Shown here piece after piece: positions 1 to 4,497 of a DNA stretch of 6,548 bases. Location: NCBI GenBank assembly GCA_902464645.1, contig CABQKL010000096.1, positions 1 through 6,548 of the forward strand, written 5' to 3'. Every line of letters starts with the position of its first letter. Position 1 is the stretch's first letter. This stretch comes from an uncultured Collinsella sp. (GTDB taxonomy: Bacteria; Actinomycetota; Coriobacteriia; Coriobacteriales; Coriobacteriaceae). Below the pieces are notes generated by a model, which saw only the letters and a list, made by a program, of their open reading frames with translations, did not search any database and was not told the DNA's origin. The translations under genes and the position numbers were made by a program.

Positions 1-22
1 CAGGAACTATTCCACCGCAACT
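1..22. repeat. Diverged arm of a palindromic repeat, cut by the window edge
   Basis: These 22 bases match the right arm of the complete palindrome further on (846-867) at 18 of 22 positions, including a shared run CACCGCAACT. The matching left arm would lie outside the window. The gntR-type gene therefore appears to sit between two members of the same dispersed repeat. Family membership is inferred from two copies only. Confidence 0.5.
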
Positions 23-39
23 TATGAGGGGGCGGGGGA

Positions 40-50
40 TGCGATAGTAT
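40..50 (+). promoter_or_regulatory. Candidate extended -10 promoter of the GntR-family gene
   Basis: The element TGCGATAGTAT occurs here and again in identical form at 4440-4450 before the glutamine synthetase gene. It ends 45 and 48 bases before the respective start codons. It can be read as TAGTAT, or as GATAGT with an upstream TG. No good -35 hexamer lies 16-18 bases upstream. If it is used, transcription starts near base 57. That would exclude the upstream TTG at 50 as a start codon. Confidence 0.45.
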
Positions 51-94
51 TGCATGGTGGTATTCGACTAACCGAGGACTTATCCGAGGGCTTT

Positions 95-787
95 ATGGAA
101 CAGCACCAGCATTATCAGAGCCTGCAAGACCAGGCGTACAACGCATTGCGGTCCAAGATCATCTACGCCGAGCTCAGGCCCGGCACGCGCCTTTCGGCGA
201 TTGGTCTGGAAAAGGAGACGGGAATCGGGCGCACGCCCATTCGCGAATCCTTTGTGCGCCTGCGTGAGCAGGAGCTGGTGGAAACGCGTCCCAAAAGCGG
301 CACCTACGTCTCTAAGATCAGCATGGAACGCGCCGAAAACGCCTGCTTTTTGCGCGAGAAGCTCGAGAGAAGCGTGCTTATTAAATGCTGTTCGGCCGCC
401 TCGCCCGAGCAAAAGCAGCGGCTTGAGCAGATTCTTACCGAGTCCGAGTCGCTCGACCATGGCGAAACGCGCCGTTTCTTTGACCTGGATAACCTGTTCC
501 ATGAGACATGTTTTGAGATTGCCGGTCGTCACATGTTGTGGGATTGGATGAAGAGCATCAACACGCATTTTGAGCGATACAACTGGTTGCGTATGGTGTC
601 ACAGGATCTGGATTGGGAGCCGATTCGTCGGCAGCATCGCCGGATTCTCGAGGCCATTAAGAGGGGCGATACCGACGCGGCGAGCTATCTGGCAGAGACA
701 CACCTGCACCTGATGCCCGAAGAGCAAGGTCCGGTTATCGCCTTGCATCCCGACTATTTTGAGCTGTCCAAAGACTCGGCCATCTAA
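95..787 (+). CDS. GntR-family transcriptional regulator, FCD (FadR-like) subfamily
   Basis: A 230-residue DNA-binding repressor or activator of normal length for the FCD group. Residues about 8-75 form the winged helix-turn-helix: the Leu-Arg-Pro-Gly-Thr-Arg-Leu segment (27-33) and GIGRTPIRESFVRL (43-56) are the classic GntR recognition region. Residues about 85-210 are the helical FCD ligand domain. Four likely metal ligands are visible with the family spacing: Asp132, His136, His181 and His203. It therefore probably binds a metal and a small carboxylate such as a sugar acid. ATG 95 is chosen because GAGGG at 86-90 precedes it; an in-frame TTG at 50 lacks this and falls in the presumed promoter. 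The FCD group includes uronate regulators (UxuR/ExuR), and kdgK and eda lie downstream on the other strand, so a role in sugar-acid control is plausible. The target is not shown by the sequence. Confidence 0.88.
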   Translation: MEQHQHYQSLQDQAYNALRSKIIYAELRPGTRLSAIGLEKETGIGRTPIRESFVRLREQELVETRPKSGTYVSKISMERAENACFLREKLERSVLIKCCSAASPEQKQRLEQILTESESLDHGETRRFFDLDNLFHETCFEIAGRHMLWDWMKSINTHFERYNWLRMVSQDLDWEPIRRQHRRILEAIKRGDTDAASYLAETHLHLMPEEQGPVIALHPDYFELSKDSAI

Positions 788-801
788 TCAATCCCCATAT
801 A

Positions 802-867
802 AGTTGCGGTGAAATAGGGACTGTTTGCGGCCTAGGTGGCGCAAACAGTCCCTATTTCACCGCAACT
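802..867. repeat. Perfect 28-bp inverted repeat with a 10-base loop
   Basis: Bases 802-829 are the exact reverse complement of 840-867, with the loop at 830-839 containing CCTAGG. It begins 14 bases after the stop codon of the GntR-type gene. No T-run follows the stem on either strand, so it is not a standard intrinsic terminator, although it could slow polymerase or protect a 3' end. A diverged arm of the same sequence lies at 1-22, which points to a dispersed REP/MITE-like element. Confidence 0.85.
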
Positions 868-892
868 GCGTTGGGGCGTAACCGGGGCACAA

Positions 893-959
893 AGCTGCGG
901 CGCCGCTTGGAGGAAAAGACCAGAAGCAAGGGTCCATTCCTCCAGACGGCACCGCAGCT
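893..959. repeat. Imperfect 29-bp inverted repeat (long hairpin)
   Basis: Arms 893-921 and 931-959 pair at 24 of 29 positions with a nine-base loop. The mismatched columns allow G-U pairing mostly in the minus-strand RNA (27 of 29 pairs, against 25 in the plus-strand RNA). TTTT follows the right arm at 961-964, so weak terminator activity for the rightward transcript is possible. Function unknown. Confidence 0.75.
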
Positions 960-1021
960 GTTTTGGTGGCTCGGCTTTTGTCGAAGTGGCTTAGTTGAGC
1001 GCGACGGCCAGCCGAGTAGGC

Positions 1022-1122
1022 AAAGCGGCTTGGAGGCGTGTCGCTTCCGTCACGTTCTATCAGCATACAAGACGTTTTCGGTTCTTGTTCGTGACGGAAA
1101 CGGCGCGCTTCCGAGCCGCTTT
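1022..1122 (+). repeat. Long 33-bp imperfect hairpin with wobble-compensated pairs
   Basis: Arms 1022-1054 and 1090-1122 pair at 28 of 33 positions as DNA. As plus-strand RNA four of the five mismatches become G-U wobbles (1031/1113, 1035/1109, 1039/1105, 1041/1103), leaving only C1044-A1100 unpaired. The 35-base loop contains a further six-base helix (1067-1072 with 1083-1088). The bias suggests that it works as a plus-strand transcript, either as the 3' region of the GntR-type mRNA or as a separate small RNA. A mobile repeat is the alternative. No promoter for a separate RNA was identified. Confidence 0.65.
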
Positions 1123-1159
1123 AAAAGAAAAGGGGCGAGGTTTAGGGCACGCCCCCTTT
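1123..1159 (-). terminator. Intrinsic terminator of eda
   Basis: Read on the minus strand, a GC-rich stem (AAAGGGGGCG pairing with CGCCCCTTT, one bulged G, 12-base loop) begins 19 bases after the eda stop codon. It is followed directly by TTTTCTTTT. This is a standard rho-independent terminator ending the kdgK-eda transcript. Confidence 0.8.
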
Positions 1160-1177
1160 CACGATAGAGAGCTAAAC

Positions 1178-1819
1178 CTAGCCGCGGACCTTCTTGACGA
1201 CGTCCATGGCCTCGTGGGCGATCTGCTCGACCTTGGAGAAGTCGCCGTCGGCAAACAGGGCCGGCTTGACCATCCAGGTGCCACCGCAGGCGATGATGGC
1301 GGAGGAGCTCAGGTACTCCTCGACGTTGGCGGTGCTCACGCCGCCGGTAGGCATAAAGCGGTGACCGACAAACGGAGCGGCGAGGGCCTTGATGGTGTTC
1401 AGGCCGCCATACTGGGACGCGGGGAAGAACTTGGTAACCTTGAGGCCCAGGTTCTCGGCTGCGGTGACCTCGGAGGGGGTCACGGTGCCGGGAAGGACGG
1501 GCAGGTCGATGTCGATGCAGTGCTTCACGACGTCCTCGTTGTAACCCGGGGAGACGATGAACTTGGCACCGGCTGCGCGGGCCTGCTCAACCTGCTCGAC
1601 GGTCAGGACGGTGCCGGCGCCGACGCACATCTCGGGCTCGGCCTCGGCCATAGCGGCGATGCACTCGGCGGCGCAGGCGGTGCGGAAGGTGACCTCGGCG
1701 GACTTCATGCCAGCTGCCATAAGGGCGTGGGCGAGCGGGGCGGCGTCCTCGACCTTGTCGAGCACAACGACCGGCACGATGCCCAGGGACTCAAGCGTGG
1801 TGTAGAACTGATCGAACAT
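1178..1819 (-). CDS. eda: 2-dehydro-3-deoxy-phosphogluconate (KDPG) aldolase
   Basis: This cytoplasmic class I aldolase cleaves 2-keto-3-deoxy-6-phosphogluconate to pyruvate and glyceraldehyde 3-phosphate, the last step of Entner-Doudoroff and uronate breakdown. The 213 residues match the family length. They form one TIM barrel with the expected landmarks: AEVTFRT at 41-47 with catalytic Glu42, GAGT near 67-70, Lys130 in KVTKFFPAS as the Schiff-base lysine, and PTGGV at 157-161 for phosphate binding. The ATG at 1819 is chosen because AAAGGAA lies a few bases upstream; an in-frame TTG start at 1864 has no such site. It lies downstream of kdgK on the same strand and probably shares its transcript. 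Some KDPG aldolases also act on other 2-keto acids such as 4-hydroxy-2-oxoglutarate; that cannot be excluded here. Confidence 0.95.
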   Translation of the reverse strand: MFDQFYTTLESLGIVPVVVLDKVEDAAPLAHALMAAGMKSAEVTFRTACAAECIAAMAEAEPEMCVGAGTVLTVEQVEQARAAGAKFIVSPGYNEDVVKHCIDIDLPVLPGTVTPSEVTAAENLGLKVTKFFPASQYGGLNTIKALAAPFVGHRFMPTGGVSTANVEEYLSSSAIIACGGTWMVKPALFADGDFSKVEQIAHEAMDVVKKVRG

Positions 1820-1869
1820 GATGTTCCTTTCGATGTGTGGCGCGCATGGGCGCGTGATTGCCAAATGTG

Positions 1870-1950
1870 CTGGTCAGGAGCCGATTTTGGATTGGTTATC
1901 GGAGGCACTGCTTGGGGTTCAAGCAATTCCAAAACCGGCTGCTCGACCAG
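1870..1950 (-). repeat. Composite hairpin before eda
   Basis: CTGGTC (1870-1875) pairs with GACCAG (1945-1950). After a small internal loop, 1879-1891 pairs with 1928-1940 at 12 of 13 positions, the exception becoming a G-U pair in minus-strand RNA. The apical region holds a second small hairpin, TGCTTG (1909-1914) with CAAGCA (1920-1925). Such nested structure in the leader of eda could be a cis-acting RNA element. It matches no riboswitch class that I recognise. Confidence 0.55.
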
Positions 1951-1967
1951 TCATGTAGGGAATGCCA

Positions 1968-1999
1968 GGCAAAACCGGAATGGGACTGGTGGTTTTGCC
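1968..1999 (-). repeat. Nine-bp hairpin in the kdgK-eda spacer
   Basis: GGCAAAACC (1968-1976) is the exact reverse complement of GGTTTTGCC (1991-1999), with a 14-base loop. It shares the AAAACCGG motif with the neighbouring composite hairpin. No T-run follows, so termination is unlikely. Confidence 0.55.
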
Positions 2000-2018
2000 C
2001 GGCCGGAGGAATCGGGGA

Positions 2019-2058
2019 GCGGGCCGCAGAGGTATGGGATTGGAAAGCTGCGGCCCGC
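2019..2058 (-). repeat. Eleven-bp GC-rich hairpin just after kdgK
   Basis: GCGGGCCGCAG (2019-2029) pairs perfectly with CTGCGGCCCGC (2048-2058) around an 18-base loop. It begins 14 bases after the kdgK stop. The sequence after it on the minus strand is C-rich and not T-rich. It may protect the kdgK mRNA 3' end or attenuate read-through into eda; it is unlikely to be a complete intrinsic terminator. Confidence 0.6.
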
Positions 2059-2072
2059 GGAATGGAGACGGA

Positions 2073-3107
2073 CTAGCGTGCGACGCGAGTGCCACCGTCG
2101 GCGGCTGATGCCACGGCTGCGATCTCGTCTGCGGTCACCAAGTTGGAATCGCCCTTGATAGTGAGCTTGAGGATCGAGGCTGCAATCGCGTAGTTGACAG
2201 CGTCCTGCGGGTCAAAGTCGTTGATGAGGGCATGGACGAGGCCGGCGTTGAAAGCGTCGCCGGCGGCAACGCCCTCGAGTACGTGCACGTCGTGAGCAGG
2301 GGAGAACCAGTGCTCGCCGCTCTCGGCCTCAAAGAGCATGCCCATCCAGATGGAGCGCTCGACGCAGGAGATGTTGCGGACGACCGAGGCGACCTTCTTG
2401 CAGCCGTACTCGGCGCAGATCTGGCGGGCCATCTCGACATAGGTGTCGCGCTCCTCGATGCCGTGGGCAAGGGAGCCAGAGACGCAGGTCATACCGAGGC
2501 CAGCAGGCGCATCCTCGTCGTTGGCGATGCAGATGTCGACGAGCGGCAGGAGTTCCCTCATGGTGGCCTGCGACTTCTCGGGCGACCACATCTTGCCGCG
2601 ATAGTTCACGTCACACACGGTGGTGATGCCCTTGGCGCGGCAGGCGGCGAGCGCATCCTTGCAGGCGGCGGCCATCTCATCGGAGACGGCGGGGGTCACG
2701 CCGGAGAAATAGAAGACATCGATGCCCTTGAGGATCTCGTCCCAGTCAAAGACGTCGCGCTTGGCCATGTTGATGGCAGAGAACTTACGGTCGTAGACAC
2801 AGCCGTTGCCGCGCTGCGAGGCACCGACCTCAAACACATAGGAGCCAAGGCGGTCGCCCTGACGCACGACGCGCGTGGTGTCGACGTCGTAGGCCTTCAG
2901 CGAACGCAGAGCGCACTCGCCCAGACGGTTGGCCGGGACAACGGAGACGTAAGCGGCCTTGTCGCCCTGGTAGGCCAGGGAAAGAGCGGTGTTGGCCTCG
3001 GCGCCGCCGTAGCGGACGTCAAACTCGGTTGCCTGCTCAATACGCAGGTGGTCTTTGGGTGAGAGTCTCATCATGATCTCGCCGAAGGTAAGAACCGTTT
3101 TACCCAT
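2073..3107 (-). CDS. kdgK: 2-keto-3-deoxygluconate (KDG) kinase, PfkB/ribokinase family
   Basis: This enzyme phosphorylates KDG with ATP to give KDPG, the substrate of the aldolase encoded just downstream. The 344-residue protein is slightly longer than a typical KdgK. It begins with the ribokinase-type strand GKTVLTFGE and carries the sugar-binding YGGAEANTA at 33-41. DVNYRGKMW at 166-174 is typical of KDG kinases. AAGDAFNAG at 281-289 is the ATP/anion-hole motif with catalytic base Asp284; the first Gly of the usual GAGD is Ala here, a mild change. ATG 3107 is preferred because AGGAG lies 10 bases upstream; the upstream extension runs into the control region. Substrate choice within PfkB (KDG, fructose or another sugar) is inferred from these motifs and strongly supported by eda next door. 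Expression is probably controlled by the divergent LacI-family protein. Confidence 0.9.
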   Translation of the reverse strand: MGKTVLTFGEIMMRLSPKDHLRIEQATEFDVRYGGAEANTALSLAYQGDKAAYVSVVPANRLGECALRSLKAYDVDTTRVVRQGDRLGSYVFEVGASQRGNGCVYDRKFSAINMAKRDVFDWDEILKGIDVFYFSGVTPAVSDEMAAACKDALAACRAKGITTVCDVNYRGKMWSPEKSQATMRELLPLVDICIANDEDAPAGLGMTCVSGSLAHGIEERDTYVEMARQICAEYGCKKVASVVRNISCVERSIWMGMLFEAESGEHWFSPAHDVHVLEGVAAGDAFNAGLVHALINDFDPQDAVNYAIAASILKLTIKGDSNLVTADEIAAVASAADGGTRVAR

Positions 3108-3141
3108 GGTCGCGCAGCTCCTTTTACTCGTGCGTACACCT

Positions 3142-3170
3142 TTGATATGGCGTTGGCACGCAGGTGCCAA
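3142..3170 (-). promoter_or_regulatory. Candidate kdgK promoter
   Basis: On the minus strand TTGGCA (3170-3165) and TATCAA (3147-3142) are separated by exactly 17 bases. Transcription would start near 3135 with a leader of about 28 bases containing the AGGAG site. The -35 hexamer lies inside an arm of the large palindrome. A rival reading uses the symmetric AGTATACT element at 3250-3257, which would put the palindrome and operators in the leader. Confidence 0.4.
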
Positions 3171-3207
3171 GACGGTAGGGTGCGTCTTTGCACCTGCGTG
3201 CCAACGC
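3150..3207. repeat. Large palindrome between the divergent kdgK and lacI-type genes
   Basis: Bases 3150-3167 are the exact reverse complement of 3190-3207 (18 bp). After one mismatch (3168/3189) six more pairs follow (3169-3174 with 3183-3188), around the eight-base loop 3175-3182. In total 24 of 25 arm positions pair. Both arms contain TTGGCA, on opposite strands, like -35 hexamers. It could be an operator, a cruciform-forming insulator between divergent promoters, or a dispersed repeat. Confidence 0.85.
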
Positions 3208-3211
3208 TCGC

Positions 3212-3238
3212 CGAAATCGGTTTACGAAATCGGTTTCG
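3212..3238. promoter_or_regulatory. Tandem LacI-family operator sequences
   Basis: CGAAATCGGTTT occurs twice with a 13-base period (3212-3224 and 3225-3237). Each copy centres on CG with AA and TT at symmetric positions. The second, CGAAATCGGTTTCG at 3225-3238, fits the general LacI/GalR operator form nGnAAnCGnTTnCn. The neighbouring gene encodes a LacI-family protein, so this is its likely binding site. The site overlaps the expected -35 region of the lacI-type gene, which predicts autoregulation along with control of kdgK. Confidence 0.65.
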
Positions 3239-3249
3239 TTTCGAGTTGT

Positions 3250-3257
3250 AGTATACT
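3250..3257. promoter_or_regulatory. Symmetric -10 element AGTATACT
   Basis: This eight-base palindrome gives TATACT (five of six matches to the -10 consensus) on both strands: 3252-3257 rightward and 3255-3250 leftward. Rightward it would serve the LacI-family gene, with a start near 3264 and a leader of about 77 bases. Leftward, TTGCAA at 3276-3271 is a possible -35, but the 15-base spacing is short. No good rightward -35 is visible. Confidence 0.4.
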
Positions 3258-3340
3258 CACCTACAGCGTTTTGCAACCGAGATTTTTAAAAAATGCCTAA
3301 AATGGCTCAGATCGCCGACAATTGGGAAACGGGGTGCGTT

Positions 3341-4363
3341 ATGGCGCAGATGAGAATCAAGGACATTGCCGCCGAGGCGGGCGTGAGTCCGGCCACGGTC
3401 TCGCGCTACCTCAACAACCGCCCCGGGCAAATGACCGAGGAAACCCGTGCTCGCATCGCGGCGGTTATCGAGCGCACCGGCTATCGCCCGCGTGCCGCCG
3501 CGCGCAATCTGCGCAGCTCGCGCACCAACCTCATCGGCGTGATCCTGGCCGACATCGCCAACCCGTTCTCCAGCGCCATGCTCGAAGGGCTTTCCGTCAG
3601 CGCCGCCGCGCGCGGCTGCTCGCTCATGACGGCCATTAGCGGCAACGACCCCGCTAAGGAAGCGGAGTCGCTCACCAGACTTATCGATGCTGGCGTGGAC
3701 GGCCTGGTCGTCAACACCTGCGGAGGCAATGACGAGGCGATCGCCGCGGCAGCGGGACGTCTGCCCGTCGTGCTGCTCGACCGCGACGTTGCCGACGGCG
3801 GTGTCGATCTAGTGACATCTAACAACCGTGAGCTGGTCACCGGCTTGGTAGACGAGCTCGCCGCCGCTGGCAGCGAGCGCCTGTGCCTGCTCACCGAGGC
3901 AAGCGACGACAGCCCCGTGCGTCGCGAGCGTGCCGAGGCCTTTGCCGACGAACTTTCGCGACGCGGCCTTGCGGGTGAGGTCGTCACTCTGGCCGACGGT
4001 GGCGCCTCGGGCGTCGGCCGCTTGGACGAGACCATCCGCGGCTATGCAGGCAAAAAGCTCGGCCTCATTGCTGTCAACGGCCTGGTCTTCCTGCGCCTGA
4101 CCGAGGCGCTGGCGCAGCTTGGTCCCTCGCTGCCGGCGGGGCTCAAAATCGCGACGTTTGACGACTACCCCTGGAACCATGTGCTCTTTGGCGGTGTGAC
4201 CACGGCAGCGCAAGACACCCTTACCATTGCCGAGCGCGTAGTCGAGCGCCTGTCCGAGCGCATCGATGTTGTTACCACCACCGTGGGCGAGGCCGCAAAG
4301 CTCGCCCCCAAGCGCATCGAGATCCCCGGCCACATCGAACACCGCGCATCGACCTCGCGCTAG
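3341..4363 (+). CDS. LacI-family transcriptional regulator, probable regulator of KDG metabolism
   Basis: A 340-residue repressor of standard LacI length. The N-terminal helix-turn-helix covers about residues 5-25 (IKDIAAEAGVSPATVSRYLN), and a hinge helix with the minor-groove Leu57 lies at about 50-60. The periplasmic-binding-protein-like effector domain covers about 62-335, opening with NLIGVILADIANPF and closing with ATFDDYPW (271-278). ATG 3341 is chosen because GGGGTG lies just upstream and the helix-turn-helix then begins at the usual position. An ATG at 3293 has no ribosome-binding site; an ATG at 3350 remains possible. The gene is divergent from kdgK and preceded by tandem LacI-type operators, so its effector is probably KDG or KDPG, as for the LacI-type KdgR of Bacillus. 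That assignment is inferred from context. No clear terminator follows, only a T6 run at 4395-4400 without a good stem. Confidence 0.88.
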   Translation: MAQMRIKDIAAEAGVSPATVSRYLNNRPGQMTEETRARIAAVIERTGYRPRAAARNLRSSRTNLIGVILADIANPFSSAMLEGLSVSAAARGCSLMTAISGNDPAKEAESLTRLIDAGVDGLVVNTCGGNDEAIAAAAGRLPVVLLDRDVADGGVDLVTSNNRELVTGLVDELAAAGSERLCLLTEASDDSPVRRERAEAFADELSRRGLAGEVVTLADGGASGVGRLDETIRGYAGKKLGLIAVNGLVFLRLTEALAQLGPSLPAGLKIATFDDYPWNHVLFGGVTTAAQDTLTIAERVVERLSERIDVVTTTVGEAAKLAPKRIEIPGHIEHRASTSR

Positions 4364-4416
4364 CCGCTCGTTCGCAACTGCCTGTTCGCGCACGTTTTTT
4401 GAGCGCTTGATACGCT

Positions 4417-4432
4417 TTAACCCTGCGGAAAC
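4417..4432 (+). promoter_or_regulatory. Candidate GlnR box before the glutamine synthetase gene
   Basis: TTAAC, six bases, then GAAAC matches the actinobacterial GlnR half-site pair (gTnAC-n6-GaAAC) at all conserved positions except the first G. The product of the second gene downstream resembles GlnR, so the pair may be autoregulated. Only one a/b pair is visible. A single such match in 130 bases could arise by chance. Confidence 0.4.
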
Positions 4433-4439
4433 ATTTTTC

Positions 4440-4462
4440 TGCGATAGTATCTGCGATATAGA
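4440..4462 (+). promoter_or_regulatory. Candidate promoter of the glutamine synthetase operon
   Basis: TGCGATAGTAT (4440-4450), identical to the element at 40-50, is followed by TGCGATATAGA (4452-4462), giving two overlapping -10 choices. Neither has a good -35, as expected for an activator-dependent promoter. If the second -10 is used, the candidate GlnR box ends near position -37, where an activator could touch polymerase. Confidence 0.4.
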
Positions 4463-4497
4463 CCAGTCGAAACCCGCCCGAAAGAAAGGGGAGCGAC

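Larger units (their letters stand above)
788..1177. other. Convergent intergenic region packed with hairpins, no supported gene
   Basis: This 390-base gap lies between the 3' ends of the GntR-type gene and eda. Open frames across it have no ribosome-binding site and do not resemble any protein. Instead it holds consecutive inverted repeats: 802-867, 893-959, a weaker one (CTCGGCT at 970-976 pairing with AGCCGAG at 1010-1016), 1022-1122, and the terminator at 1123-1159. Together these cover most of the gap. The nonamer GCTTGGAGG occurs in both large imperfect hairpins (905-913 and 1028-1036). Confidence 0.7.
1820..2072 (-). other. Structured kdgK-eda spacer of 253 bases
   Basis: No supported gene lies here. 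In transcript order from kdgK there are three hairpins: an 11-bp perfect stem (2019-2029 with 2048-2058), a nine-bp stem (1968-1976 with 1991-1999), and a composite hairpin spanning 1870-1950. None is followed by a T-run on the minus strand, so none looks like a full terminator. AAAACCGG occurs twice (1931-1938 and 1971-1978). A weak internal promoter cannot be excluded: on the minus strand TTGAAC is followed 16 bases later by GATAAC. The spacer may set the kdgK to eda expression ratio. Confidence 0.6.

Noticed and set aside
50..94. Upstream TTG start for the GntR-family protein
   Set aside because: It would add 15 residues overlapping the probable -10 element, with no Shine-Dalgarno sequence. 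ATG 95 has GAGGG upstream.
802..867. Intrinsic terminator of the GntR-family gene
   Set aside because: The stem is perfect, but no T-run follows on the plus strand. It is better described as a palindromic repeat.
893..980. T-box riboswitch
   Set aside because: The GGCACCGC segment recalls the T-box motif, but the AGGGTGGTACCGCG core is absent and the region follows a gene instead of preceding a tRNA-related operon.
995..2158. Long plus-strand open frame of 387 codons
   Set aside because: It runs antisense through the whole of eda and the kdgK-eda spacer, is Gly/Asp-rich without any family motif, and is a typical high-GC shadow. The eda frame carries clear catalytic motifs.
2232..3062. Plus-strand open frame of 276 codons opposite kdgK
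   Set aside because: It is a shadow of kdgK, with low-complexity Gly/Ala/Val/Asp composition and no ribosome-binding site.
3212..3238. CRISPR-like direct repeats
   Set aside because: There are only two abutting 13-base copies without spacers; the symmetry and context fit LacI-family operators.
4364..4400. Terminator of the LacI-family gene at the T6 run
   Set aside because: The preceding sequence has direct repeats of GTTCGC and not an inverted repeat, so no stable stem can be drawn.
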